Shown piece after piece: positions 7,811 through 16,638 of a stretch of DNA of 32,232 bases (positions are counted from its first letter, which is position 1; every line of letters begins with the position of its first letter). Under the pieces are notes generated by a model. That model saw only the letters and a program-made list of their open reading frames with translations. It had not been told where the DNA came from and ran no database searches. A program made the translations under genes and the position numbers. This stretch comes from DASZZX01 sp036260415 (lineage in GTDB: Bacteria; Actinomycetota; Nitriliruptoria; Nitriliruptorales; JAHWKO01): assembly GCA_036260415.1 (NCBI GenBank), contig DASZZX010000270.1:1-32232 (forward strand), in the 5' to 3' direction.

Positions 7811-8659
7811 TCAGCTCCCGCCGCCCTCCACCAGGTGGTTCACGAGCTCACCGACACCCACCACGACCGTCCGCACCACCTGACCCGGCCGCAGGAACAC
7901 CCGGGGGTCGCGGCCCGCGCCGACGCCTCCCGGGGTGCCGGTCGTCACGAGGTCCCCGGGCTCGAGGGTCACGATGCTGCTGAGGTACCGCACGATGTCC
8001 ACTGGCCCGAACAGCAGGTCGGCGGTGCGGGCACGCTGCATCACGTCGCCGTCGACCTCGCACCGGATCTCGAGGTCTGGTGTCACCGTGGCGTCGGCCA
8101 CCACCTCGTCGGGGGTCACCAGCCACGGCCCGACCGGTGTGCAGCGCTCGAAGGTCTTGCCCTGCAGCCACTGGGTGGTCCGCCACTGCCAGTCCCGCAT
8201 CGACACGTCGTTCAGCACCGTGAAGCCGGCGATCGCGGCGGCGGCCTCCTCGCGCCCGGCCGAGCGCACCTCGCGGCCGATCACGAACGCAAGCTCCGCC
8301 TCCCAGTCGACCGCGGTGCTGGCTGCCGGCAGGACGACGGGGTCACGCGGTCCGGTGAGCGCCCGCGCGAACTTCGCGAACAGCGTCGGGTGCTCCGGCA
8401 GCTCGTGCCCCATCTCCCGGATGTGCGTCCGGTAGTTCAGGCCCAGGCAGACGATCTTGGCCGGCCGGGTCACGACCGGGGCCAGGTCGCCCTCGCGCAG
8501 TCGGCGCGACGGCCCCCGGGCCGCACGGGCACGCTCGGCCCAATCGTCGCCGCTGGCCATCAGCGCGCCGACGTCCCCGTGGGGCAGCGCGACGACGCGG
8601 TCTCCGTCGACGCGCACGGCGCGCGTCCCGTCCCCGGTGCGGAGGGTGGCCAGCCTCAC
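7811..8659 (-). CDS. Fumarylacetoacetate hydrolase (FAH) family protein
   Basis: The 282-residue protein has the FAH C-terminal domain from about residue 66. GLNYRTH is the start of the fold. DWEAELAFVIG provides the metal ligands Glu120 and Glu122, and VLNDVSMRDWQ supplies Asp151; LVTTGTPGGVG closes the active site. Family members hydrolyse, hydrate or decarboxylate 2-keto acids in aromatic or sugar-acid breakdown (2-keto-4-pentenoate hydratase, acylpyruvase and similar), and the exact substrate is not visible. The start is GTG 8659 with GGAGGAGG four bases upstream; the frame is open to 8782 but the extra 41 residues look like noise. It converges with the crotonase gene and diverges from the thioesterase. 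Confidence 0.9.
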   Translation of the reverse strand: MRLATLRTGDGTRAVRVDGDRVVALPHGDVGALMASGDDWAERARAARGPSRRLREGDLAPVVTRPAKIVCLGLNYRTHIREMGHELPEHPTLFAKFARALTGPRDPVVLPAASTAVDWEAELAFVIGREVRSAGREEAAAAIAGFTVLNDVSMRDWQWRTTQWLQGKTFERCTPVGPWLVTPDEVVADATVTPDLEIRCEVDGDVMQRARTADLLFGPVDIVRYLSSIVTLEPGDLVTTGTPGGVGAGRDPRVFLRPGQVVRTVVVGVGELVNHLVEGGGS

Positions 8660-8844
8660 CGGTCCTCCTCCGGGTCTGCCCCGCTCGCGCGAGGATCCCG
8701 GCCGCGGTGCTCGGCGTGCTGCGCGATCACACGCGCGGACACGGCCAGCCGGTCGTCGCCGGTACGGTAACCCCCTCGGCAACCGCCGCGGGACCGAGGT
8801 TGCGGTGGGTTCGGGCGCGGGACGCCGACCGAGGAGGTGGCAGC

Positions 8845-9270
8845 CTGAGCCACGGCCCTGCCAGCATCGTGCTGCAGCGGCGCATCCAGTGGATCGACAC
8901 CGACGCCGCCGGCATCTACCACTACACGACCACGTTCCGCCTGTGCGAGGAGGCGGAGGCGATCCTGCACGACCGCCTCGGCGTCCGCGACGTCACGTTC
9001 GGCGCCACCCCGCGTGTGAGCCTGAGCGCCCGCTTCCACGCCCCGCTGCGGTTCTTCGACCTGGTCGAGGTGGAACTGAGGGTGGCGGACGTCGGCCGGA
9101 CGTCCTGCCGGGAGGAGCTCACCCTGCGGCGCGACGGCGTCGTGGCGGCCGAGGCGGAGCTGACCGTGGTGCTCGTCGACCGCGCCACGGGGCGGGCGGT
9201 CCCCTGGCCGGACGAGGTACGCCAACGGCTCCTGCACGCCGGGCCCCAGGCGCCCAGCACGATCACATGA
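8845..9270 (+). CDS. Acyl-CoA thioesterase, 4HBT/YbgC-type hotdog protein (probable CTG start)
   Basis: The hotdog domain begins at QRRIQWIDTDAAGIYHY, matching the 4-hydroxybenzoyl-CoA thioesterase active-site segment; Asp20 of the short form is the likely catalytic residue. The enzyme would hydrolyse an acyl- or aroyl-CoA in the cytoplasm. The start is unclear. The best ribosome site (GAGGAGGT at 8831) sits 6-7 nt before an in-frame CTG at 8845, which gives 141 residues, the usual size. In-frame TTG 8800 and GTG 8707 would add 15 or 46 residues of Gly/Arg-rich sequence with no domain character and poor ribosome sites. It diverges from the FAH gene, suggesting one metabolic unit, and converges with livF. 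Confidence 0.8.
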   Translation: MSHGPASIVLQRRIQWIDTDAAGIYHYTTTFRLCEEAEAILHDRLGVRDVTFGATPRVSLSARFHAPLRFFDLVEVELRVADVGRTSCREELTLRRDGVVAAEAELTVVLVDRATGRAVPWPDEVRQRLLHAGPQAPSTIT

Positions 9271-9291
9271 CCGGGTGCGGTGGAGGTGGGG

Positions 9292-10038
9292 TCAGGAAAG
9301 GCCCAGCAGTGTCCGCGCCCGCTCGGGGGCGTGACGGAACTCCTCCGCGCTGCCACGCCAGGCGATCCTGCCCTTCGTCATGATGGCCGCGGTGTCGGCC
9401 AGCTGGAGCGCCATCCCGAGGTTCTGCTCGACCAGCAGCGCGGGGAGGCCGCTGCTGCGCAGCTCCGCCAGCGCCTCGGTGATCTGCTCGACGACCCTGG
9501 GTGCCAGGCCCTCGGACGGTTCGTCCAGGAGCAGCAGCCGTGGGTTCTGCAGCAGCGCCCGTCCGAGCGCCAGCATCTGCTGCTCGCCGCCCGACAGCTG
9601 GGTCCCACGGTGGCGGTGACGCGCACGGAGCAGCGGGAACAGGCTGTAGACGCGGTCGAGCGTCCACCCGCCGGGTCCAACCGCTCGCGTGGCCAGAGCG
9701 AGGTTCTCTCCCACGGTCAGGGTGGGGAAGATGCGCCGTCCCTGTGGGACCAGTGCCACGCCGTGGCGGGCGATCACGTGGGCGGGTCGGCCTGCGAGCT
9801 CGTGCCCGTCGAACCGGACCGATCCGCCCGCGGGGTGCACCATGCCCATGACGGCGTGCACCAGCGTGGTCTTGCCGGCGCCGTTGCGGCCGAACAGGGC
9901 GAGGACCTGCCCACACCCGACGTCGAGGTCGACGCCCTGCAGCACGTGAGCAGCGCCGTAGTAGACGTCGAGGTCGCGGACCGCCAGCAGCGGTCGGTCC
10001 CGGCGCGGGACGCGCTCGACACTCGGCCCGCCGCTCAC
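9292..10038 (-). CDS. livF: Branched-chain amino acid-type ABC transporter ATP-binding protein (LivF-like)
   Basis: This 248-residue ATPase has Walker A GRNGAGKTT (50-58), VPQGRR after the Q-loop position as is typical of LivF, signature LSGGEQQ (148-154), Walker B LLLLDEP (168-174) and an H-loop replaced by VEQN, also usual for LivF. It would pair with LivG on the inner face of LivH/LivM. It is the last gene of the livKHMGF operon. Its GTG start overlaps the livG stop by 4 nt (GTGA), so translation is probably coupled. The transported compound is uncertain, because this family also handles urea, amides and aromatic acids. Confidence 0.93.
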   Translation of the reverse strand: MSGGPSVERVPRRDRPLLAVRDLDVYYGAAHVLQGVDLDVGCGQVLALFGRNGAGKTTLVHAVMGMVHPAGGSVRFDGHELAGRPAHVIARHGVALVPQGRRIFPTLTVGENLALATRAVGPGGWTLDRVYSLFPLLRARHRHRGTQLSGGEQQMLALGRALLQNPRLLLLDEPSEGLAPRVVEQITEALAELRSSGLPALLVEQNLGMALQLADTAAIMTKGRIAWRGSAEEFRHAPERARTLLGLS

Positions 10039-10811
10039 ACCCGGAACAGTTCCTCGGCCTCCCCGCCGCCGAGGTACGCCTCCTGGACGGCGGGGTCGGC
10101 TCGGACCTCCGCGGGGCTGCCGTCGGCCAGGACACGCCCCGCCTGCAGCACGGTGATGCGGCTGGCGAGGGCGAACACGACGTCCATGTCGTGCTCGATC
10201 ACGAGGACGGTCAGGTCCGCGTCGAGGTGGTCCAACATGTCGACGAACGCGTGGCTCTCCGCCGGGGACATGCCGGCCACCGGCTCGTCGAGGAGCAGGA
10301 GGGTCGGTTCGATCGCCAGCGCCACGGCGATCTCCAGCTGGCGGCGCTGCCCATGCGACAGCGCGGCGGCACGCGTCCGCTGATGGTCGCCCAGGAGGAC
10401 CTGTCGCAGGAGCTGGCGTGAGCGGTCGGCCACGTCGGTGAACGCGTCGGCGCGGCGCAGGGCGTTGCCAGCCACACGCCGGCGGTGCTGGACCGCGACG
10501 GCCACGTTGTCCAACGCGGACAGCCCCTCGAACAGGGCGCTGCGCTGGAAGGTCGTGGCGATGCCCAGCCGTGCCCGCACGTGCTCGGGGGTGCGCGTGA
10601 TGTCACGACCGGCGAACAGGATCGATCCGCCGCTGACCCGCTGTCGCCCGCTGATCAGGTCGAACAGCGTGGTCTTGCCGGCGCCATTGGGTCCGATCAC
10701 GGCACGCCGCTCCCCCACAGCGACCGTCAGCGACACGTCGTCGACGGCGACGAGCGAGGCGTAGCGCCTGCTCACGGCGTGGAGCTCCAGCAGCGCACGG
10801 TCTGTGGTCAC
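10035..10811 (-). CDS. livG: Branched-chain amino acid-type ABC transporter ATP-binding protein (LivG-like)
   Basis: The 258-residue ATPase shows Walker A GPNGAGKTT (40-48), TFQRS in the Q-loop, signature LSHGQRR (151-157), Walker B LLLLDEP (171-177) and the H-loop LVIEHDM. The long insertion between Q-loop and signature is typical of LivG compared with LivF. It overlaps its neighbours on both sides by 4 nt (GTGA), which indicates a tightly coupled operon. Confidence 0.93.
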   Translation of the reverse strand: MTTDRALLELHAVSRRYASLVAVDDVSLTVAVGERRAVIGPNGAGKTTLFDLISGRQRVSGGSILFAGRDITRTPEHVRARLGIATTFQRSALFEGLSALDNVAVAVQHRRRVAGNALRRADAFTDVADRSRQLLRQVLLGDHQRTRAAALSHGQRRQLEIAVALAIEPTLLLLDEPVAGMSPAESHAFVDMLDHLDADLTVLVIEHDMDVVFALASRITVLQAGRVLADGSPAEVRADPAVQEAYLGGGEAEELFRV

Positions 10812-11806
10812 AGGTCGATCTCCTGCGTGATCGCCGGCGGCGCCGCTTCCGAGTGCGACGCGACCATGGGGGCGCGCCGTGACCGCAGCCGTTGCGCCCC
10901 GCCGCCCAGCCCGCCCGGCAGGAAGTACACGAACAGCGCGAAGACGATGCCGAGGATCAGCTCCCAGTGCTCGTAGCGGCGGGACAGCTCGTCGCGGAGC
11001 AGGATGACGGCGGCCGCTCCGATCGCGGGACCGTACAGGGTGCCCACCCCGCCCACGATCACCATGATGAGCGCCAGGGCCGAGATCTGGAAGGCCACGT
11101 TGCCGGGGGAGATGAACCGCTGGTACTGGGCGAACAGCCCGCCCGACAGGCCTCCCACGACGCCGGCCACGGTGAAGGCCGCCAGCTTGTACCGCAGCGT
11201 GGCGTAGCCCACGGAGCGCATCCTGGCCTCGTTCTCACGGATCCCGACGATCGACCGGCCGAACGGCGAGTCCACCAGACGGCGGAGCAGCAGGTAGCAC
11301 AGCCCGACCGTCACCACGGTGAACAGGTAGAAGCGGCCGGTGCTGTCCAGCGACGTCCCGGGCCAGACGTCCACGGACGGCACCGACATCCCGTTGGACC
11401 CCCCGGTCACCGGTGTCCAGGTCTGCACCAGGCTGAACAGCAGCTGGGCGAACGCGAGCGTCAGCATGAGGAAGTACACGCCGCGTGTGCGCACCGCCAG
11501 GAAGCCGGTGACCAGGGCGACCACCAGCGTCACGACCGCGGCCACGACCAGTCCAGCGAGCACGTTGCCGGTCAGGTCCCGCGCCACCAGCGCTGCTGCG
11601 TAGCCGCCCACACCGAAGTACGTGGCGTGACCGAGCGACGGCAGGCCGGAGAAACCCACCAGCAGGTCGAGGCTGGCCGCCAGCAGGCCGAAGATCAGGA
11701 TCTCGGTCACCACCCCGAGGCGGAAGTCGCTGACCAGCAACGGCAGCGCCGCCAACACGGCCACGGCCGGGATCCGAGGAAGCCACGCGGTGGCGACCGC
11801 GTTCAC
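10808..11806 (-). CDS. livM: Branched-chain amino acid-type ABC transporter permease (LivM-like)
   Basis: The 332-residue membrane protein has about 8-9 hydrophobic segments. It contains LDLLVGFSGLPSLGHATYFGVGGY, here only described by its core FSGLPSLGHA (residues about 53-62), which is the LivM N-terminal signature. GIRENEARMRSVGY is the cytoplasmic coupling loop, and GGVGTLYGPAIGA is near the C-terminus. It forms the membrane channel with LivH. The GTG start overlaps the livH stop by 4 nt. Confidence 0.92.
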   Translation of the reverse strand: MNAVATAWLPRIPAVAVLAALPLLVSDFRLGVVTEILIFGLLAASLDLLVGFSGLPSLGHATYFGVGGYAAALVARDLTGNVLAGLVVAAVVTLVVALVTGFLAVRTRGVYFLMLTLAFAQLLFSLVQTWTPVTGGSNGMSVPSVDVWPGTSLDSTGRFYLFTVVTVGLCYLLLRRLVDSPFGRSIVGIRENEARMRSVGYATLRYKLAAFTVAGVVGGLSGGLFAQYQRFISPGNVAFQISALALIMVIVGGVGTLYGPAIGAAAVILLRDELSRRYEHWELILGIVFALFVYFLPGGLGGGAQRLRSRRAPMVASHSEAAPPAITQEIDL

Positions 11807-12687
11807 GCGGCTGTCACGTCCCCGAACAGGCCCTCGGGGCGCACCAGCAGCACCGCGGCCATCGCACCGAACAGCACGAACGCGGCGACGTCGGGTGCGA
11901 GCGCCACGCCGAGTGACTGGACCTCCCCGATCAGGATGGCGCCGACCAGGGCGCCCTTGATCGATCCGAGTCCACCCACCACCACCACGATGAGCGCAAG
12001 GATCAGCACGTCCCAGTCGAGGCCGGGGCGCACGCCGAGCACGGGCGCGCCGATGATCCCGCCGAACGTGGCTAGCGCGGCGCCGACGGCGAACACGGCC
12101 CCGAACACCGCCTCCACGTTGGTGCCCAGCGCGGCCAGCATGGCGTGGTCCGACACGGCAGCACGCACGGTGGCGCCCAGCATCGTGCGTTCGAACAGGA
12201 CGTAGACGACCACCGCGAGCGCGATGCCCACGCCGATCACCGCCACCCGGTAGGTCGGGTAGGGCCGTCCCAGGACGGTGGTGCTGCCGGCCAGGACGCT
12301 GGGTGGCGGCAGGGCTCGGAAGTCCTCCCCCCAGATGATGGACGACAGGTCCGACAAGATGAACGCGATCCCGAGCGTGAGCAGCGCCTGGTCGAGGTGA
12401 CCGCGCCGGCGGATGGGATGGATGGCCGCCGCGAGCACGCCGCCGAGCGCCGCACCTGCCGCGACCGCCACGGCGACGGCCACAGCGAAGCCCGTGCCGT
12501 CGGGTGCCAGCGAGAAGCCGACGTACGCCCCGATCAGGAACAGCGCGCCGTGGGCGAGGTTGAGCACGTCCATCAGCCCGAAGATCAGCGACAGACCGAT
12601 CGCCAGGGTGAACAGGAGCAGCCCGCGCGCGAGACCGTTCAGGATGCTGACCGTGTGGGCGTTGAACCAGTCGACGATCGCCTCCAC
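11803..12687 (-). CDS. livH: Branched-chain amino acid-type ABC transporter permease (LivH-like)
   Basis: The 294-residue permease contains GLSLIFGLMDVLNLAHGAL near the N-terminus, the LivH signature, and VVVGGLGSIKGALVGA near the C-terminus, with about eight membrane segments. Start is a GTG at 12687 with an AGGTAGGG-like site about 10 nt upstream. It is the first permease gene of the operon, 40 nt downstream of the binding protein livK. Confidence 0.92.
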   Translation of the reverse strand: MEAIVDWFNAHTVSILNGLARGLLLFTLAIGLSLIFGLMDVLNLAHGALFLIGAYVGFSLAPDGTGFAVAVAVAVAAGAALGGVLAAAIHPIRRRGHLDQALLTLGIAFILSDLSSIIWGEDFRALPPPSVLAGSTTVLGRPYPTYRVAVIGVGIALAVVVYVLFERTMLGATVRAAVSDHAMLAALGTNVEAVFGAVFAVGAALATFGGIIGAPVLGVRPGLDWDVLILALIVVVVGGLGSIKGALVGAILIGEVQSLGVALAPDVAAFVLFGAMAAVLLVRPEGLFGDVTAA

Positions 12688-12727
12688 CCAGCGTCCCTAC
12701 CTGCGCGCAACCACCGCCTGCGCGATC

Positions 12728-13987
12728 CTACGTGCCCGGGTCCTGGTACTTGCCGAGGTCCTTGAGCACCACGTTGCCGAGCCCGTCGTCGACCTCCTTC
12801 ACCTCCCGGATGTAGAAGGTCTGCACGGGGTTGTGCGTCTCGGGGTCCAGATGGAACACGCCGCGGGGGCTGTCCAGGTTGCCCACGTTGGCCAGCGCCT
12901 CCGACACCGCTTCGCCGTCGGTGGGGTCGCCGTCGTGGTCCTTGAGCGCCAGGTCGATCAGCTGTGCCGCGTCGTAGGACTGCACCGCGAACACCGTCGC
13001 GGGCGTGCCGAACGCCTCCTCGTAGTCGGCCACGAACGACTGGTTGGTCTCGTTGTCCAGCAGCCCCGAGTAGTGCAGGCTGGTGCGGATGCCCAGCGCC
13101 GCGTCCTCCTGTGCCTCCAGCACCCCTTCGTCGGTGAGGAAGCCTGGGCCGATCAGCGGCATGTCCTCCTTCAGGCCGAACTGGGCGTACTGCTGCACGA
13201 AGCTGATCGCCTCGCCTCCGGAGAAGAAGGCGAACGTGCCACGTGCGCCGGACTCGCTGATCTGCGACAGGTAGGGCTGGTAGTCCTGGGTCGTCCCGAA
13301 CGGCGGGAACCTCTCGGAGATGACCCTGCCGCGGCCCTCTTCAACGTAGGACTGCCGGAACGCCTCAGCGGCCTCATGCCCGGCTCCGTAGTCGGGCGCG
13401 ATGATGAAGAAGCCTTCGATGTCCAACTCCTCCACGGCCCACTCCCCCAGCGAGAAGCTCGGCTGCCAGTTGGAGAACGAGGTGCGGAAGATGTGCGGCG
13501 ACCGCTTGGTCCTCGTCAGGTCGTTGGCGCCGGCGTTCGACACGATCAGCGGGCGCTTCGACTCGTGGAACAGGTCACGCACCCCCGCCGCCACCGCCGA
13601 GCTCACGACGCCAGTCACGATCGGGGTCCGCTCCTCCTCGAGCAGTCGGCGGGCGGCACGCAGGCCGACCTCGGGGTTCGCCTCGGTCTCGGCATCCACG
13701 ACCTGCACCTTGTGCCCGCCCAGCTCGCCGTCGTGGCGGTCGAGGTACAGCCGGAAGCCGTTCTGCATGTCGCGGCCCAGCGAGGCGTAGGTGCCCGACA
13801 GCGGCACCAGCAACCCGATCCTCAGCTCGCCCTTCGGGGCGGTCGGGCGGGTCGGGCTGGGGCTGGCCTCCTCCCCCGTCTCGCCGCCACACGCCGCCAG
13901 CACGCCGGGCACGCCCATCGCGGCGCCGACCAGGCCGACCCGCTTGAGGAAGTCGCGCCGTGAGAGATCCACTGGTCGCTCGCTCAT
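12728..13987 (-). CDS. livK: ABC transporter substrate-binding lipoprotein (LivK-like, Tat-exported)
   Basis: This 419-residue protein has a twin-arginine signal (SRRDFLKR, Arg10-Arg11), a hydrophobic stretch and a lipobox ending LAAC at Cys33, so it is likely exported folded and lipid-anchored outside the membrane. After an acidic/proline linker comes a type I periplasmic-binding fold (GELRIGLLVPLSGTYASLG and onward), as in LivJ/LivK and other leucine/amide binding proteins. I chose ATG 13987, seven nt from GGAGG; the adjacent GTG 13990 would be only 4 nt away. It heads the livKHMGF operon. Ligand specificity is not visible; branched-chain amino acids are the default guess. Confidence 0.93.
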   Translation of the reverse strand: MSERPVDLSRRDFLKRVGLVGAAMGVPGVLAACGGETGEEASPSPTRPTAPKGELRIGLLVPLSGTYASLGRDMQNGFRLYLDRHDGELGGHKVQVVDAETEANPEVGLRAARRLLEEERTPIVTGVVSSAVAAGVRDLFHESKRPLIVSNAGANDLTRTKRSPHIFRTSFSNWQPSFSLGEWAVEELDIEGFFIIAPDYGAGHEAAEAFRQSYVEEGRGRVISERFPPFGTTQDYQPYLSQISESGARGTFAFFSGGEAISFVQQYAQFGLKEDMPLIGPGFLTDEGVLEAQEDAALGIRTSLHYSGLLDNETNQSFVADYEEAFGTPATVFAVQSYDAAQLIDLALKDHDGDPTDGEAVSEALANVGNLDSPRGVFHLDPETHNPVQTFYIREVKEVDDGLGNVVLKDLGKYQDPGT

Positions 13988-14192
13988 CACGTGTCCTCCG
14001 GGTCGGCGACCTGGCCTCCGCGGGGGCAGGTTCGCCGTCCCACGGCACGTCCACGACCCCGATCGTAACCACCCGCCGGTCGCAGCTTCCGGCCGGTCCC
14101 AACGGCGTGGGCGGCCTCAGCCGATCCTGCGTCGCGGCGGGCGGCCCCGACCGCTCCGCTCCACGTCCGACCGAACGGGCTGCACCTGCCGG

Positions 14193-14966
14193 TCACCCTC
14201 CCTGGAAGCTCGCGTCCCGCTTCTCCTCGAATGCCGCCAGCCCCTCGGCGGCGTCGGCACTGTGGAACAGGTCCTCGATCAGCTCGCGCTCGACGGCCAG
14301 CCCCTCGTCCAGCGGGCGTTCGATGCCGCGCCACACGGCCAGCTTGATGTTGCCGACCGCCCTGGTGGCCGCTCCGACGAGGCGGTCGGCGAACGCGCGC
14401 GTCTCGCCGACGAGCTCGTCCGCCGCCACCAGCCGGTCCAGGATGCCCACCTCGTGCGCCTGGGCGGGTGAGAGCTGCTCGCCGCGGATCATCAGCTCCA
14501 GGGCCCGGCTGGGACCGATGAGCCGCGGCAGACGCTGGGTGCCACCGTTGCCGGGCAGCAGGCCGAGCGTGACCTCCGGCAGACCGAGCCGGTAGTCACC
14601 CTGCGCACCGAACCGCAGGTCGCAGGCCAGGGCGATCTCGAGCCCGCCACCGAGCGCGTGCCCGCTGATCTGGGCGACGAAGATCTTGGGGATGTCGGCG
14701 ATGCGGGCGAGGGTGCCGTGCGCGAGGCGGATCATGTCCATGTTGGCCTCGACCGCGTTCTCCCGCAGGGCGCTCACGTCCGCCCCGGCGGAGAAGAACC
14801 GACCGCTGGCGCTGTCCACGATCACCGCTCGGACGCCGTCGTCCTTCGCGGCGGCGTCGACCGCCTCGGACAGCTCCAGCATGAACGTCAGGTCGTAGCT
14901 GTTCGCAGGTGGCCGGTCCAAGGTGATGCGACCCACCTGTCCCTCGATGCGGAAGTCGACCGCCAC
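14193..14966 (-). CDS. Enoyl-CoA hydratase/isomerase family protein
   Basis: The 257-residue crotonase has FFSAGADVSAL as the first oxyanion loop and GHALGGGLEIALACD as the second. Both hydratase glutamates are in place: Glu110 after the GGG turn and Glu131 in LGLPEVTLGLLPG. It should therefore hydrate trans-2-enoyl-CoA in fatty-acid or amino-acid breakdown, unlike the atypical paralogue at 6964-7788. Start GTG 14966 follows AGAGGAG at a spacing of 6. It lies upstream of and co-directional with livKHMGF (205-nt gap), so a separate promoter for livK is likely. Confidence 0.92.
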   Translation of the reverse strand: MAVDFRIEGQVGRITLDRPPANSYDLTFMLELSEAVDAAAKDDGVRAVIVDSASGRFFSAGADVSALRENAVEANMDMIRLAHGTLARIADIPKIFVAQISGHALGGGLEIALACDLRFGAQGDYRLGLPEVTLGLLPGNGGTQRLPRLIGPSRALELMIRGEQLSPAQAHEVGILDRLVAADELVGETRAFADRLVGAATRAVGNIKLAVWRGIERPLDEGLAVERELIEDLFHSADAAEGLAAFEEKRDASFQGG

Positions 14967-15061
14967 GCTCGCTCCTCTCTCACGTCTCCGGGGGTGCCCG
15001 CGCGGCTCCCGGTCAGGACAAGCCTCGAGCGCCTCCTAGGCCGTGCTCCCCACTGCCGCGG

Positions 15062-15093
15062 CGGGTGCACGGCCGGCCGGCGTATTGCACCCG
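15062..15093. other. 8-bp inverted repeat with 16-nt spacer between mtaB and the crotonase gene
   Basis: Arms CGGGTGCA (15062-15069) and TGCACCCG (15086-15093) are exact reverse complements. On the minus strand the structure begins 16 nt after the mtaB stop and ends about 95 nt before the crotonase start. It could be a hairpin that ends mtaB transcription, although no T-run follows, or a dyad operator for the crotonase gene. Confidence 0.45.
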
Positions 15094-15108
15094 GCTGACG
15101 TGGGCTCC

Positions 15109-16578
15109 TCACGGGGACGCCTGCGTCGCAGTCTCGGGCGAGCCACGACAGCGACTCTCGCGTCGCTCCTGCGAAGCGCCACTCACACCGACCGCCTCGC
15201 CGGCCATGATCGCGCCGCGCAGGCCGGTCAGGCGCACGCGCACCACATGCTCCACCCATGACGGGTCGCCGCGGAAGGCAACCTTGACGTAGTTGCCGGC
15301 CGTCCCCTGCAGCCAACTGGCAGCTGACGAACCCGCCGGTGCTGCAGGCTCCGCGCGCCCCCGGTCGTACTCGACCACGACGTCGAGCTCTGCGCCGACC
15401 AGCGAGGCGTGGAATCGGTCCCGCAGCCGTTCGCCCAGCGCGATCAGCTCCCGCGACCGCGCACGCTTCTCCTCGGGCGTCACGTCGTCGCGCATGGTGT
15501 CGGCGCTGCGCGTCCCCGGCCGTGCCGAGTAGCGGAACACGTGCAGCTTGGCGAACCCGACCTCCTCCACCACCGCCAACGTCGCGTCGAGGTCCTCGCG
15601 GGTCTCCCCGGGGAAGCCCACGATGACGTCCGTGGACAGGCCCAGGTGCGGCAGGCGAGACCGGGCGTGCTCGACGCGGGAACGGAAGGTGGCCGCGTCG
15701 TAGCCTCGGCCCATCCGCGCGAGGACCCGGTCCGAGCCCGACTGCAGCGGGACGTGCAGGTGACGGCAGATCCTGTCGTCGGCCGCCATCACCTCCACCA
15801 GCGTGGGGGTGACCTCCAGGGGGAGGACCGACGACAGGCGGAGCCGCTCGAGCCCGTCGACCTGCTCCAGGATGCGGACCACGAGGTGGGCGAGACCTTC
15901 ACGGTCGCCCAGCTCGTGCCCGTACCTGCCCAGGTGGACACCGGTGAGCACCGCCTCGCGCACACCGTCGGCCACCCGCCGACGGAGGTCGGCGACCACC
16001 TCGGCGGCGTCGCGCGAGCGCAGCGGACCGCGGGTGGAGGGGATGATGCAGAAGGCGCAGTGCACGTCACAGCCGGTCTGCACCCGGATCGAGACACGGC
16101 TGTGCAGCCGTCTGTCGACGTCGTCAGCGTCGGCCCCGACCAGCTGTTCGGCCGGGGTCGCCACCAGCGCGGGCTCGTGCGCGAGGACCAGGTCGGCCAG
16201 CCGCTCCTTGTCGTGGTTGCCCACGACGAGGTCGACCCCTGGGATCGCCGTCACCGTGTCCGGTTCGGCGGTCGCATAGCAGCCGGTCACCACGACCGTG
16301 GCGTCCGGGTGGCCGCGGATCGCCCGACGGATCAGCTTGCGCGAGGTGGCGGTCGACTCGCGGGTGACCGCGCAGGTGTTCACCACGACCAGCTTGGCAC
16401 CAGCGTCGCGGGCGAGGCGGTAGCCGCGCGCGACCAGCGCATCGAGCGCCTCCTCGGTCTCGGCCTGGTTGAGTCGGCAACCGACGGTCGAGAAGGCGAC
16501 CCCGTGGTGCTCGCCCTCTTCCCCCGGCGACCAGTCGTCGGGTGAGGTGGCGACGAGGGGCAGGGGGCGACGGGCCAC
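15109..16578 (-). CDS. mtaB: tRNA (t6A37) methylthiotransferase MtaB
   Basis: This 489-residue radical-SAM methylthiotransferase adds a methylthio group to t6A37 of tRNAs, giving ms2t6A. The N-terminal UPF0004 domain holds the auxiliary Fe-S cluster cysteines Cys34 (TVGCRLNQAE), Cys69 (VNTCAV) and Cys100 (VTGCYA). The radical-SAM cluster is GCDVHCAFC (Cys170, Cys174, Cys177), and HVPLQSGSD follows downstream. GCRLNQAE is the pattern of MtaB, while MiaB and RimO carry different N-terminal motifs. The C-terminus has a TRAM-like segment and a polar tail of about 25 residues. The only plausible start is GTG 16578, with no strong ribosome site. It diverges from ilvD. Confidence 0.9.
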   Translation of the reverse strand: MARRPLPLVATSPDDWSPGEEGEHHGVAFSTVGCRLNQAETEEALDALVARGYRLARDAGAKLVVVNTCAVTRESTATSRKLIRRAIRGHPDATVVVTGCYATAEPDTVTAIPGVDLVVGNHDKERLADLVLAHEPALVATPAEQLVGADADDVDRRLHSRVSIRVQTGCDVHCAFCIIPSTRGPLRSRDAAEVVADLRRRVADGVREAVLTGVHLGRYGHELGDREGLAHLVVRILEQVDGLERLRLSSVLPLEVTPTLVEVMAADDRICRHLHVPLQSGSDRVLARMGRGYDAATFRSRVEHARSRLPHLGLSTDVIVGFPGETREDLDATLAVVEEVGFAKLHVFRYSARPGTRSADTMRDDVTPEEKRARSRELIALGERLRDRFHASLVGAELDVVVEYDRGRAEPAAPAGSSAASWLQGTAGNYVKVAFRGDPSWVEHVVRVRLTGLRGAIMAGEAVGVSGASQERRESRCRGSPETATQASP

Positions 16579-16638
16579 GGCCCGCGATGCTACCCGGGCG
16601 GTGGTGGCGGCTGGCGGGTGCGCCCACTCCCCGACGAC

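Noticed and set aside
10892..13963. Plus-strand open frames of 437 and 516 codons across the first liv operon
   Set aside because: They are antisense to livM, livH and livK, which have clear motifs and coupled starts; the plus-strand products are His/Gln/Arg-rich without domains.
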